Shown here one piece after another: positions 17,492-27,447 of a stretch of DNA of 64,000 nt (positions are counted from its first letter, which is position 1; every line of letters starts with the position of its first letter). The notes under the pieces are model-generated. The model saw nothing but the letters and a program-made list of their open reading frames with translations, did not search any database and was not told where the DNA came from. The translations under genes were made by a program, and so were the position numbers. This DNA is from Paracoccus sp. M683. GTDB lineage: Bacteria > Pseudomonadota > Alphaproteobacteria > Rhodobacterales > Rhodobacteraceae. The stretch lies in assembly GCF_007096355.1 (NCBI RefSeq), contig NZ_VKDF01000001.1:586871-650870 (forward strand), read 5' to 3'.

Positions 17492-20400
17492 TCAGAACTG
17501 CAACCGCACCTGCGCCGTCACGCCATAGCTGTCCAGCACATCACCTGTCCGGCCATCGACCCGGATCGAGGCGTTGAACTGGCGCGGCGAACGGGCGCTG
17601 CCCGACTTCAGCAGCTTGGAATAGTTGGCCCCGAAGCTGAGTTCCCCATAAGTGCCCAGGTTGCTGGAAGCCAGCCCGTCGGTCCGGTCGACCGCGCCCG
17701 TCGCATCGCGCATGATAAAGACCGACGACGTTTCCGGCGCAAAGTCCTTATAGACCGTCGCGGTGCCAAAGGCGTGGATGATCGATTCCTTCTGCTGGTT
17801 CACAAAGGTCTTGGACACCGTCCCGCCGATAAAGCCGACGCGGTTCTTGCTGTCCTCGATCTGCAATTCAGCGTCCTGACCAGTCGCGGTATCGCGGTCA
17901 AAATAGATCGTGTCCACCGACAGGTTCGAGAAGGCAAAGCCCGCCGTCGGCACGAACATCCAGCCTTCGCGCGGCAGCGTGTAGGCATAGCTGACGGCAC
18001 CGCTGATCGTGGTGGCGTTGCTGTCGAACTCCGAATCGCTCAGCTGCAAGCCTCCATTATTGTCACCGATCGGTTCGTTGTTGATGGTGAACGAAGTGCG
18101 CTCGCGGCGGGCCTGAAGGTCCAGGAACCAGCGGCCGCGGCTGGCCGTGGCATAGACACCGCCATAAAGCTGACGGAAATCGCCGTGGTTGACGCTGCCA
18201 AGAACGCCGGTCAGCTGCGAGGGGTCGGTCGGATCGTTGACATAGATCGGCTGGGTGGTCGTCCCGTCGTTGACACCGCCCATCACGCCAACCGCGACGT
18301 TCCAGCCGCTGACGCTTCCTTCGAAACAGGCCAGGTCGCCGCCGAATTGCAGGCCGCGATAGCTGGCCTCGATCGAGCTGCCGACGGTGAACTGATCGCT
18401 GGAGGTCTGGCCCGTCGCACTGGCGCGACCGGCAACGGCACGGGCCCAGGCACCCGCACCGCAGGGCTTGTCGCCCGCGCCGCCGGCAAGCCCCGGAACG
18501 AAGGGGCTGGACGGCCGGTTGACGACCGAGCCGATAAGGCTTTGCGTCAGCGCCAGGTTGCCGGCCAGCGCACCAAGCGCCGGGTTGATCGAATCCATCA
18601 TGTAAAGATCGCCCGACACGCTGTCGCGCGACACCGAATAGATGATCCGTTCACTGGCTGGCGGCAGGTTCTCGACATCATAGGTAAAGTTGTTGGCGCT
18701 GCCCTGGCTGCCATCGACGTCAAAGACCAGGATCCGGCGCGATTCATCGGTTGCCGCCGGTTCGGTCACGTCATGGGTAAAGCTCAGCGTGATCTCGCCG
18801 GTCACGGCACCGCCCCGCACCACCACCAGATCCGATGCCCCGGCCCCGCCATTCGCATCCAGGTCAAGATACAGGTTATAGGTGCCGGTGCCGCTGACAT
18901 TGCCGTTCACGTTCAGCACATCATCGGCCGCGCCATCGGATGCCATGTCGACAGTGCTGTTATTGGCAAAAGCCCCGTCTACGGTAAAGCTGGTGCCGGC
19001 GGTATCGGCCGCCCGACCCACCATGAAATCACCGATATTGTGCAGGCTGCCGATCTGCCCGCCATTCAGGCCCAGCAGCGTGCCCCGGTTGTCGACAGCC
19101 CCGTTCAGGGTGCCGCTGACCGTCAGCTGATTGCCGGCGCGGTTGATATAGCGACCTACTTCCAACTGGACGGACCGACCAATCGTGAAGTCGTTGAACG
19201 CATCGAAGGCACCGCGAACCCGCAACGCCCCATCCAGCGAGATCGCGCTGTCCTCGGCATAGATCAGGTTGCCGGTGATCAGCCCTTGCAGCGAGGCCTG
19301 GCTATTATTGACCAGGTTGCCGGTCAGCCGGTTGTTCAGATCGAATGTGCCATCATTGGTGACATCGCCAACCAGATTGCCGTTGACCGTAACGGTCGAA
19401 TAGGCGTCGTTCGTCAGTCCACCCGCAGCCGTCACCGTGGTATTTTCCGTCACCACGAAGGCCGCCGGATCGCCGGGGGCAAGCTGCGGCTGGCCCGGCA
19501 CGGTCATCCCGCCGGTCAGCGGCTCGCGCCGGTTGATGATCTGCCCGTCAACGACCAGATCGCCGATCGAATCGAAACTGCCGCCTTCGTTGATCAGATC
19601 GCCGGTGATCCGCCCCGCCAGATCCACATCGCCACGGTTCGTCACCTTGCCATCAATGGTCCCGCGCAGGGTTGCGCCGGTTTCGTTGCGCAGATCACCG
19701 GTCAGGGTCGAGCCCTCGGCCATGCGCATCCGCACGCTTGACAGGTTCACCAAGCTGTCGCCGACGGTCACATCCCCGCGAATGACCAGTGCGCCGCTGC
19801 CCAGGTTGCGCAGCAGGCCATCGACGGTCAGGCTGCGATCCGTATCAACGGTCAGCGTGCCGCCACGATTGGCGACCGCGCCCACCCGCAGGCTGTCGAT
19901 GATCTGGATCGACTCGCGGCCCGCATCGGCATCGGCCAGGTTCGTCAGGGTGCCGGTGATCTGGCCCGACAGGCTGGCCAGCCCGGCGTTCTGCATGTCA
20001 CCCGTCAGCACACCCTGAAGCCGGGTCGAGCCGCTGTTGCTCAGATTGCCTTCCATACCGTTGCGCAGCCGCAGGTCGCCAGCATTCCTCACATCGCCGA
20101 CGATGGTGCCATCGGCCAGGATCACGCCCGACACGCGGTTCTCGATCTGCCGGTCCGAGGTCAGCGTAGCGCCTTCGGCGATCACCAGATCACCCGCATT
20201 GCTGACCCCGCGGGTGACCCGCAGATCGCCCACGATGCTGGTCCGGTCGGTATCGGTATTTACGGTGGTCAGGCGCCCGGCCAACAGTCCCGACAGGTCT
20301 GCCGTGCCCTCGTTTTGCAGGTTGCCGACGATGCTGTTGGTCGAGGTCAGGATCGCGCCTTCGCGGTTGATCACATTGGCAACGATCCGGCCATCATTGG

Positions 20401-23400
20401 TCAGCGTTCCGGCACTGTTGGTAAAGGTATCGGCCTGAATCCGGCCACCGCGGTTGATGGTGAATTCACTCTGGTTGTCAAAGCTGCCTATCTCGACCAT
20501 TTCGCCGCCGTTCCGCACAAGGAAGGTGCCGCGGTTGATGATCTCGTTGTCGCCCTGGCCGGTAACCGTGGCCCTGACATCGACGCTGCCATCGGGGCTG
20601 TTGGTCAGATCGTCGATCAGTTCGGTATCAAAGGTGTAAACGATCCGGTTCGTGTTGTTGATGTCACCGTTGATGATGACATGCCCCTCCAACACGCCAG
20701 CGTTATCGACCGTGCCGTTGATACGGATCTCGCCAAAGGCGCCGGTCGAGATGGTCCCATAGTTCAGCAGGGTCCCGGTCACCTCCAGCAGCGAGCTGTT
20801 GGCGTTCTGCGTCAGCAGCGCGCCTTCCTGATTGGTGAAATTACCCTCGACATAGGTGGTGCGGCCGGATGCGCCATCCAGGGTAAACGTGCCCGAGTTC
20901 AAGACATTGCCGATGATGGTGCCGCCACTGAGAATCCGGCCCCCCTCGTCATTGGTTATATCGCCGGCAACCGTGCCGCCATCAATCACCAGCCGCCCGC
21001 CGACCTGGTTGGTGACGTTGGCATTCAGCCGGCCGGTCACGGTGGTCACCGCGCGGGCCTTGTTCACCAGACCGCCATCGACGGTCGCATTGGTGCTGGT
21101 CACGTTCAGAACGTTGCGGTTTTCAAGCTGGCCGTCGATCTGGGCAGCCCCGCCCAGGGTCAGTGTGCCGGTGCCGATGTTCAGCACATTGCCGTCGACA
21201 TTGCCGTTCACCGTGGCTGTGCCGCCATTGGCCAGGCTGCCGGCCAGGGTGCCGGTCACGCCAACATTGACGGTGCTGCCAGCGCGGTTCTGCACGTCCA
21301 GCAAACCGGGCACCGAACGGCCCAGGGTGCCGCTGACATTGATGGTCGCGCCCTGCCGGTTGACCAGTTGGTCACTGGTCATGTTCAGGCGGTTGCCCGC
21401 AAGAATGTTGGTGCGGCCCTGGCTGTCCAGCCGCGTGATCTGGGAATCGCCGGTGATGTTCAGGATCGAACCGGCGCCGACGTTGCTGGCGATCTGGCCC
21501 ACGGTGCCGGACAGGTTCAGCGTGCCGGTATTGGTCGCGTTCCCGCCGATCGTGCCGGTGATCGTCGCCGTGCTGGTGTTTTGCAGGCTGTTGGCAATAT
21601 TGCCGGTCACGGTCAGGTTGCCGGCGTTGGTCACGTCCAGATCGGTCAGAATCCCGGCCGTGCCGATATTGCCTGTGACGATGGCGACGCCCTGGGCGTT
21701 GTTGATCAGACTGCCGGCATTGCCCGTCAGGGTCAGGCTGCTGCTGTTACCGACCTGCCCGGCGACATTGCCGGTCAGGGTCAGGTTGCCCAGGTTGTCG
21801 ACATTGCCGGCCTGCCCCCCGCCCGCGATGACGTTGCCCACGATGTTGGCGGTGCCGCCGGCGTTGTTGCGCAGCAGCCCGGTGATCGCCGCGACCTGAG
21901 CGGTCGTGCCGAATGTCGCGCTGAGGTTGTTCGTAAACCCGCCTTGCAGCCGCACCGCGCGGCTGCTGTCATCACCGCCAAGGATGGTGCCGTTATTCGT
22001 CGCCGCGCCGATAATGGTGGCGCCGTCCAGCGTCACGCTGCCGGCGCTGTCGACCGTCAGTTCACCCTCAAGCCGTCCGCGCAGGATACTGTCGCTGTTG
22101 CCCGAGATGACCAGCCGCGGCGCAGTGATCGTATAGGCCCCGCGCTGATCCACCTTGCCCGTGGCGCGGATCACCCCGTTTGACACCAGGTTGGCCTCGG
22201 ATACCCGCAGTTCGCCGTTCGCACCGATCATCAGGTCCAGCGCATCCGGGCCGCCAACCGTCACCGTCATGGTCGGATCGCCCGCATGGACGCCCACGGT
22301 CGTGACCCCGCCGTTGATGGTAAGCCGGCCGTTGACATTGTTGTTCAGCTGCGTCGCCGCTGCCGAGGTCAGGTTGCCATTGACGACCCGATTCACCGTC
22401 AGCTGCGTCGCCGAGGCATCGTTCACAAGGGCGCCATTCACCGCCTGATCCACCGTCAGCGTGCCCCGGTTTTCCAGCGCCGCGTAGGTGATGTTGCTAA
22501 ACTCTGACACCAGCGCGTCATCGGTGCGCGCGTTGATCACCGAGCCGCTGACGGTCAGCGACGTGCCGGTAAAGCCGGAATCCGTGCCGGTAAAGGTCAG
22601 GTTGCCGGCAATCCCACCAGCGCCCGTGAACGTCCCGCTGCTTTCCACGGCGCCGACGATGGACGACCCGGCGTCAAGGTTCAGCGTGCTGTCATTGACC
22701 AACCGCTCGGTCGTGACCGTGACGCCCCCAAGGACGTTCAGATTGCCGCCGGTTACCTCGATCACGCCACCGGCAGGCGCGCCGGACAAGCCATTCACCG
22801 CCAAGTTGCTTGAAATGGTGGTGGTGCCGCCGGCCACCTCATAGCTGCCGTTGATAGTACCCCGGATGTTCGCAGTGGCATTGGACGTGACCGCGCCGAT
22901 CAGCGTGCCCCGGCTGTTGAACAAGCCCGCGTTGTGGTTGATGGTCGTTGCGCCCAGCGTATTGCCCGCCGCAATATCGACCCCGCCGGTATTGATAAAC
23001 TCGTCCAGCCCGGTCATTTCGGTACCGGCAGCGCCGGCCAGCCACAATGTTCCACCGTTGGTAAAGTCTTGGCTGTTGCCGATGACGTCCTGCGTGACGG
23101 TTGCCTTCGCAGTCGCATTATTGACGAAAGCGCCATTCAGCTGCGGCACATGCGCCAGATCCAGCCCCAGATTGCCGTTCGCGGCCCGCCCCGCCAGACT
23201 GTTGTTGATCGCCCCGGACAGAACGACAGTATTATTCAGAACCGAGCGGTCATGGATATTGATCGTGGCGGCCTGAATCGTCAGCGTGCCGCCGGCGGTC
23301 CCGCCATCCAGAATATCGTAGTTTTCGAACGTTCCGGTGGCCTGCAAGATCCGGTTGCTGCTATCGACAACCTGGATCGTCCCGCTGACGCCGGCATCAG

Positions 23401-24388
23401 CCGAGCCGTTGGTGATGGTGCGCGGCGCCACCTGCGTGCCGAAGGTGACATCTGCGATCAGATTCACCGTGCCGGTGTTTGCCAGACCGCCGCCATAGTT
23501 GCCAATGCCCAGCGACAAATCGCCCAGGTTGGTCAGACGGCCATCAAGCTGGGCCGTGCCACCGCCAACCGTAACGTCGGCGCCACTTTGGACCACCAAT
23601 CCACCGACACGGGATACGATGACATCGCCCTCGCCCGCCAGCGTCAGCGTGCCGGTGATCCGCGATGCCGCATTCAGATCGACGGTTCCATCCGCTGCCA
23701 CGATCACATCGCCCGTGACCGTGCTGCCCGCAGCCATCGTCAGCCCGCCACCGACGTTGACACTGTCCTCGACCTGCAACTGGCGACCCGTTGCGATCGT
23801 CAGCGAGCCGGCGGCAACATCGACACCATTGACGACCGCCGCGCCCTCAATCGTCACCGCGCCGTCGATGACGGTATGGACGTTCAGGATCAGCGCGCCG
23901 CCATCCTCGACCCTCAGCAAATCCCCAGACAGCGTCTGCGTGCCGGAATTGCCTGCGGCGACGGGGTCGTTGAAGGCAAAGGTCCCCTCGGTGACGACGA
24001 TGCTATCGGCGCTGATCTCATCGAAGAAGCCGCCATCAATCTCGACGTTGATCGTCGTTCCGACCTGCGAAGAGCCGAAAAAGGCATCGTCATTGCTGTC
24101 GAAATCGGTCAGGTTGGTATCGTATCCGCTGTCGCGCAGGCGACGCCAGTTGTTGACCGAGCCATCCCCCGTCCAGACACCACCCGAGATCGGATTGGGC
24201 GGCGTATCGCTGTCGACAGGAACAACGTTGTCGCCGTAGCTGTAGAACAGTATCCGCGCATCCGCCTGAACGCCCGACAGGCAGAACAGCAAGGTTGCCC
24301 CGATCAGGGCCGTGCTTTGCCGAAATCGCGACAGGCCAAATTGCAGGGCTGTCATGTGATCTTGGCGGTTGCTGACCGGGAAAACCAT
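17492..24388 (-). CDS. Giant autotransporter adhesin with beta-helix passenger and C-terminal beta-barrel
   Basis: This is a 2298-residue type V (autotransporter) surface protein. Residues 1-44 look like a long signal peptide (ATLLFCLSGVQADA before the cut). About residues 50-1900 are a very repetitive passenger with short rungs of the kind G-x-L-x-N-x-G-T-L-T-L-x-G-x-V-x-G, rich in Gly, Asn, Thr and Val, as in parallel beta-helix adhesins. The last 380 or so residues form an autotransporter beta-barrel that starts near CGAGAWARAVAGRA and ends in VRLQF with the terminal Phe expected for BAM recognition. The only cysteines I see after the signal peptide are a pair at the barrel entry (KPCG, LACFEG), which could form a disulfide. 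The ATG at 24388 has AAGGA 8 bases upstream; an in-frame ATG at 24355 is less well supported. It lies just upstream of the T6SS genes on the same strand. The adhesin role is inferred from architecture. Confidence 0.9.
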   Translation of the reverse strand: MVFPVSNRQDHMTALQFGLSRFRQSTALIGATLLFCLSGVQADARILFYSYGDNVVPVDSDTPPNPISGGVWTGDGSVNNWRRLRDSGYDTNLTDFDSNDDAFFGSSQVGTTINVEIDGGFFDEISADSIVVTEGTFAFNDPVAAGNSGTQTLSGDLLRVEDGGALILNVHTVIDGAVTIEGAAVVNGVDVAAGSLTIATGRQLQVEDSVNVGGGLTMAAGSTVTGDVIVAADGTVDLNAASRITGTLTLAGEGDVIVSRVGGLVVQSGADVTVGGGTAQLDGRLTNLGDLSLGIGNYGGGLANTGTVNLIADVTFGTQVAPRTITNGSADAGVSGTIQVVDSSNRILQATGTFENYDILDGGTAGGTLTIQAATINIHDRSVLNNTVVLSGAINNSLAGRAANGNLGLDLAHVPQLNGAFVNNATAKATVTQDVIGNSQDFTNGGTLWLAGAAGTEMTGLDEFINTGGVDIAAGNTLGATTINHNAGLFNSRGTLIGAVTSNATANIRGTINGSYEVAGGTTTISSNLAVNGLSGAPAGGVIEVTGGNLNVLGGVTVTTERLVNDSTLNLDAGSSIVGAVESSGTFTGAGGIAGNLTFTGTDSGFTGTSLTVSGSVINARTDDALVSEFSNITYAALENRGTLTVDQAVNGALVNDASATQLTVNRVVNGNLTSAAATQLNNNVNGRLTINGGVTTVGVHAGDPTMTVTVGGPDALDLMIGANGELRVSEANLVSNGVIRATGKVDQRGAYTITAPRLVISGNSDSILRGRLEGELTVDSAGSVTLDGATIIGAATNNGTILGGDDSSRAVRLQGGFTNNLSATFGTTAQVAAITGLLRNNAGGTANIVGNVIAGGGQAGNVDNLGNLTLTGNVAGQVGNSSSLTLTGNAGSLINNAQGVAIVTGNIGTAGILTDLDVTNAGNLTVTGNIANSLQNTSTATITGTIGGNATNTGTLNLSGTVGQIASNVGAGSILNITGDSQITRLDSQGRTNILAGNRLNMTSDQLVNRQGATINVSGTLGRSVPGLLDVQNRAGSTVNVGVTGTLAGSLANGGTATVNGNVDGNVLNIGTGTLTLGGAAQIDGQLENRNVLNVTSTNATVDGGLVNKARAVTTVTGRLNANVTNQVGGRLVIDGGTVAGDITNDEGGRILSGGTIIGNVLNSGTFTLDGASGRTTYVEGNFTNQEGALLTQNANSSLLEVTGTLLNYGTISTGAFGEIRINGTVDNAGVLEGHVIINGDINNTNRIVYTFDTELIDDLTNSPDGSVDVRATVTGQGDNEIINRGTFLVRNGGEMVEIGSFDNQSEFTINRGGRIQADTFTNSAGTLTNDGRIVANVINREGAILTSTNSIVGNLQNEGTADLSGLLAGRLTTVNTDTDRTSIVGDLRVTRGVSNAGDLVIAEGATLTSDRQIENRVSGVILADGTIVGDVRNAGDLRLRNGMEGNLSNSGSTRLQGVLTGDMQNAGLASLSGQITGTLTNLADADAGRESIQIIDSLRVGAVANRGGTLTVDTDRSLTVDGLLRNLGSGALVIRGDVTVGDSLVNLSSVRMRMAEGSTLTGDLRNETGATLRGTIDGKVTNRGDVDLAGRITGDLINEGGSFDSIGDLVVDGQIINRREPLTGGMTVPGQPQLAPGDPAAFVVTENTTVTAAGGLTNDAYSTVTVNGNLVGDVTNDGTFDLNNRLTGNLVNNSQASLQGLITGNLIYAEDSAISLDGALRVRGAFDAFNDFTIGRSVQLEVGRYINRAGNQLTVSGTLNGAVDNRGTLLGLNGGQIGSLHNIGDFMVGRAADTAGTSFTVDGAFANNSTVDMASDGAADDVLNVNGNVSGTGTYNLYLDLDANGGAGASDLVVVRGGAVTGEITLSFTHDVTEPAATDESRRILVFDVDGSQGSANNFTYDVENLPPASERIIYSVSRDSVSGDLYMMDSINPALGALAGNLALTQSLIGSVVNRPSSPFVPGLAGGAGDKPCGAGAWARAVAGRASATGQTSSDQFTVGSSIEASYRGLQFGGDLACFEGSVSGWNVAVGVMGGVNDGTTTQPIYVNDPTDPSQLTGVLGSVNHGDFRQLYGGVYATASRGRWFLDLQARRERTSFTINNEPIGDNNGGLQLSDSEFDSNATTISGAVSYAYTLPREGWMFVPTAGFAFSNLSVDTIYFDRDTATGQDAELQIEDSKNRVGFIGGTVSKTFVNQQKESIIHAFGTATVYKDFAPETSSVFIMRDATGAVDRTDGLASSNLGTYGELSFGANYSKLLKSGSARSPRQFNASIRVDGRTGDVLDSYGVTAQVRLQF

Positions 24389-24652
24389 TCTACTCGTCCT
24401 TACGCTCGGGGGGCATGCGCGCTAGCTACTCAACAGGACATAAAAATCAAATCAAATCGCGCTTGGCCAGAGCGAATTGGGCCAATCTGGCCTTATAGGC
24501 AGGGCGTCTGCCGCGATTTTCGTGTCGTCGGCAAATTAGCCACGTCATGAATGCAGCCGGTCGGGCGCGCATCCCCGACACAAACGCGCGAGCCTGTCTT
24601 GCGTCCGGTCGCCGCTGGCTGCACCTTCCAGACGACCCTGACGGAGCTTTCG
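24389..24652. promoter_or_regulatory. Divergent intergenic region, autotransporter / M16 peptidase
   Basis: This is the longest gene-free stretch in the window (264 bases). It holds an AT-rich tract at about 24440-24458 (taaaaatcaaatcaaatc), unusual in this GC-rich DNA, and a 7-base inverted repeat GGCCAGA / TCTGGCC at 24465-24471 and 24486-24492. Promoters for the leftward autotransporter and the rightward peptidase genes should be here, but I cannot assign -35 and -10 boxes with confidence. Confidence 0.35.
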
Positions 24653-26014
24653 ATGCGCAACCTTCTGCTGACGGCCTTGCTTGCCGTTCTGCCCGCGGCC
24701 TCACTGGCCGAGATGCCCGAGGGCATCAGCCATTTCACCTTGCCCAACGGTCTGGAAACCGTCGTGATCGAGGATCACCGCGCCCCGGTCGTGGTACAGA
24801 TGGTCTGGTATCGCATCGGTTCGGCGGACGAGGCGCCGGGCAAATCGGGGATCGCACATTACCTGGAACATCTGATGTTCAAGGGCACCGACAAGCTGGC
24901 GCCCGGCGAATTGTCCAAGACCGTGACCGCCAATGGCGGCAAGGACAATGCCTTTACCTCTTACGACTACACCGCCTATTTCCAGCGCATCGCCAGCGAT
25001 CGCCTGCCGCTGATCATGGAAATGGAATCGGATCGCATGGCCAATCTGAAGATCGGCGAGGATGACTGGCAGGCGGAACGCGACGTGGTGCTGGAAGAAC
25101 GCGCCCAACGCACCGACAGCGATCCGCGCGCCCTGTTCGGCGAGGAACGCAACGCGGTGCAGTTCTATAACCACCCCTATGGCCGCCCGGTGATCGGCTG
25201 GCGCGCCGAGATGGAGGGGCTGACCCGCGACGACGCGCTGGCCTGGTATGATGCCCATTACGCCCCCGACAACGCGATCCTGATCCTTGCGGGCGATGTC
25301 ACCCCCGAACGCGCCCGCGAACTGGCCGAACAGTATTACGGCCCCATCCCGGCCCGCGCCGATGACACGCCGCGCATCCGCCCGCAGGAACCCGAACAGG
25401 CATCGCCCCGTCGCATGCAGCGGGTCGATGCCCGCGTTGCCCAGCCAACGATGATCCGCACCTCGCTGGCCACCGAACGCAACCCCGGCGACCAGAAACG
25501 CGCCGCCGCGCTGACGGTGCTGGCGGAACTGCTGGGCGGGTCCATGCAGACCTCGGTTCTGGGGCGCGAACTGGCGCTGCCGGGCAAGGCGCTGTGGGTG
25601 GGGGCGGGCTATGACGGGCTGGCGGTCGATCCGACGACGTTTTTCCTGTCCATGGTGCCCGCCGACAACCTGACCCCCGAACAGGCCGAGGCGCAATTCG
25701 ACGCCGTGCTGGCGAAATTCCTGAAAGACGGTCCCGACGCCGAAGATCTTGAACGTGTGAAAACCGGCATCCGCGCCGCCCGCATCTATGCCCAGGATTC
25801 CGCCCATGGTCGGGCCTATGATTACGGTCAGGGCCTGACGACCGGCCTGACCATCGAGGATGTCAACGACTGGCCCGACATTCTGGCCGAGGTCACCGCC
25901 GATGACGTCATGACCGCCGCCCGCGAAGTGCTGGACAGCGATGCCAGCGTGACCGGCTGGCTGCTGCCCGCCCCTGCCCAGGATGCCAACACCAAAGAGG
26001 AGACGCAGGGATGA
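24653..26014 (+). CDS. M16 family zinc metallopeptidase (catalytic subunit), exported
   Basis: This is an insulinase/processing-peptidase-like (M16) protease. A signal peptide (MRNLLLTALLAVLPAASLAE) sends it to the periplasm. The inverted zinc motif HYLEH (HxxEH) is intact, with the downstream Glu expected in the DVVLEERAQR segment, so it should be active. The length of 453 residues is that of the small, two-gene bacterial form. The ATG at 24653 is chosen because it begins the signal peptide and has GGAG 6 bases upstream. The frame is open further left without a likely start. The stop overlaps the next gene by 4 bases (ATGA), and the two products very probably form a heterodimer like mitochondrial processing peptidase. 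The substrate is unknown. Confidence 0.94.
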   Translation: MRNLLLTALLAVLPAASLAEMPEGISHFTLPNGLETVVIEDHRAPVVVQMVWYRIGSADEAPGKSGIAHYLEHLMFKGTDKLAPGELSKTVTANGGKDNAFTSYDYTAYFQRIASDRLPLIMEMESDRMANLKIGEDDWQAERDVVLEERAQRTDSDPRALFGEERNAVQFYNHPYGRPVIGWRAEMEGLTRDDALAWYDAHYAPDNAILILAGDVTPERARELAEQYYGPIPARADDTPRIRPQEPEQASPRRMQRVDARVAQPTMIRTSLATERNPGDQKRAAALTVLAELLGGSMQTSVLGRELALPGKALWVGAGYDGLAVDPTTFFLSMVPADNLTPEQAEAQFDAVLAKFLKDGPDAEDLERVKTGIRAARIYAQDSAHGRAYDYGQGLTTGLTIEDVNDWPDILAEVTADDVMTAAREVLDSDASVTGWLLPAPAQDANTKEETQG

Positions 26015-27360
26015 TCCGCGCCGCTTTCGCCCTGATCCTGACACTGCTGGCCGTCCCGGCCCATGCGATCGAGATCCAGCAGGTCACCTCGCCCGGCGGC
26101 ATCAAGGCCTGGCTGGTCGAGGATCACTCGATCCCCTTCACCGCCGTCACCTTCAGCTTCAGAGGCGGCGCCTCGCTGGATGCGGCGGGCAAGCGCGGCG
26201 CCATCAACCTGATGACCGCGACCCTGGAAGAGGGCGCCGGCCAGATGAAGGCCACCGAATTTGCCCAGACCGCCGAGTCGCTTGGCGCGCGGTTCAGCTT
26301 CGACGCCGGCGACGATTCCCTGACCATCGGCTTTCGCACCCTGACCGAGAATCGCGATGCCTCGGCCGATCTGCTGAAGCTGGCGCTGACCCAGCCGCGC
26401 TTTGACGATGACGCCATCGAACGGGTGCGGGCGCAGGTGCAATCAATCATCCGGTCCGAGGCGACCGATCCGCAGACCATCGCCGCCAAGGAAATGGCGC
26501 AGCTGGCCTGGGGCGATCATCCCTATGGCAGCTCGGTCAACGGCACGGCGGAATCGGTCGGCAAGCTGACGCGGCAGGATCTGGTGGTGGCCAAGAACAG
26601 CGTTCTGGCCCGCGACCGCGTCCTGGTCGGCGCGGCAGGCGACATTACCCCGGATGAGCTGGGGCTGATGCTGGATACGATCCTGGGCGGGCTGCCCGAA
26701 ACCGGCACCGCGCCGCTGCCCGAACAGGCCCAGTTGCAGCTGACCGGCGGCGTCACCGTTGTTGACTGGGACAGCCCGCAGACCATCGTGACCTTTTCCG
26801 GCCCCGGCCTGCCCATCGAAGACCCCGACTATTTCGCCGCCACCATCGCCAATCACATCATGGGCGGTGGCGGGTTTTCGTCGCGCATGATGGACGAGAT
26901 CCGCGAGAAGCGCGGGCTGACCTATGGCATCGGCACCGGGCTGGCGACCGGAATCTATGGCCAGACCTGGGCCGGCGGCATGGCCAGCGCCAATGCGAAG
27001 GTCGGCGAAGGCGTCGCCCTGATCCGTCAGGAATGGGACCGTATGACCGAAGGCGTGACAGAACAGGAACTGGCCGATGCCAAGACCTATCTGACCGGCG
27101 AATACGCGCTGCGCTTTGACGGCAATGGCTCAATTGCGGGCATCCTTGCGGGGATGCAGCTGATCGGCCTGCCCGCCGATTACGTCAACACCCGCAATGC
27201 CATGATCGAGGCCGTCACCGCCGAGGATGTGCAGCGCGTGGCCGAACGCCTGCTGGATGCCGATCAGTTGCGCTTCGTGCTGGTTGGCCGCCCCGAGGGC
27301 ATCGCCGCCGAGGCAACCGAGGCCCAGGCCGACGACGGATCGGCCCCGGAAACGAACTGA
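26011..27360 (+). CDS. M16 family peptidase-like protein (non-catalytic partner)
   Basis: This is the second M16 protein of the pair, 449 residues, with a signal peptide (RAAFALILTLLAVPAHA). The HxxEH zinc motif is replaced by the INLMTATLEEGAG segment, so it cannot bind zinc in the usual way. The C-terminal half keeps the substrate-binding R-Y type segment (MMDEIREKRGLTYGIGTG), as in non-catalytic partner subunits. It overlaps the upstream active peptidase gene by ATGA, which supports co-translation and a heterodimer. A 10-base-pair stem-loop lies 12 bases after the stop. Confidence 0.93.
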   Translation: MIRAAFALILTLLAVPAHAIEIQQVTSPGGIKAWLVEDHSIPFTAVTFSFRGGASLDAAGKRGAINLMTATLEEGAGQMKATEFAQTAESLGARFSFDAGDDSLTIGFRTLTENRDASADLLKLALTQPRFDDDAIERVRAQVQSIIRSEATDPQTIAAKEMAQLAWGDHPYGSSVNGTAESVGKLTRQDLVVAKNSVLARDRVLVGAAGDITPDELGLMLDTILGGLPETGTAPLPEQAQLQLTGGVTVVDWDSPQTIVTFSGPGLPIEDPDYFAATIANHIMGGGGFSSRMMDEIREKRGLTYGIGTGLATGIYGQTWAGGMASANAKVGEGVALIRQEWDRMTEGVTEQELADAKTYLTGEYALRFDGNGSIAGILAGMQLIGLPADYVNTRNAMIEAVTAEDVQRVAERLLDADQLRFVLVGRPEGIAAEATEAQADDGSAPETN

Positions 27361-27372
27361 TCCAGACGACAA

Positions 27373-27402
27373 GACCGCAGGCTGGTTTCCCGGCCTGCGG
27401 TC
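27373..27402 (+). terminator. Perfect 10-bp stem-loop after the M16 pair
   Basis: GACCGCAGGC (27373-27382) pairs perfectly with GCCTGCGGTC (27393-27402) around a 10-base loop, directly downstream of the second peptidase stop. The following bases (cgtgatctttct) are only moderately T-rich. As the lipoprotein gene converges from the right, the hairpin could serve both strands. Confidence 0.6.
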
Positions 27403-27447
27403 CGTGATCTTTCTGTGCTGGGCAAGCCCGACACAAGCCGGCAATGA

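Noticed and set aside
19000-23500. Repeated short DNA segments that could suggest a CRISPR array or satellite
   Set aside because: The repeats are imperfect, in frame, and encode the rungs of the beta-helix passenger. There are no constant direct repeats with unique spacers.
17405-24550. Several long open frames on the plus strand opposite the autotransporter (for example 17405-19741, 20315-22183, 22934-24550)
   Set aside because: They mirror the repetitive minus-strand coding sequence of GC-rich DNA, have no recognisable domains and no ribosome sites. The minus-strand protein has a full autotransporter architecture.
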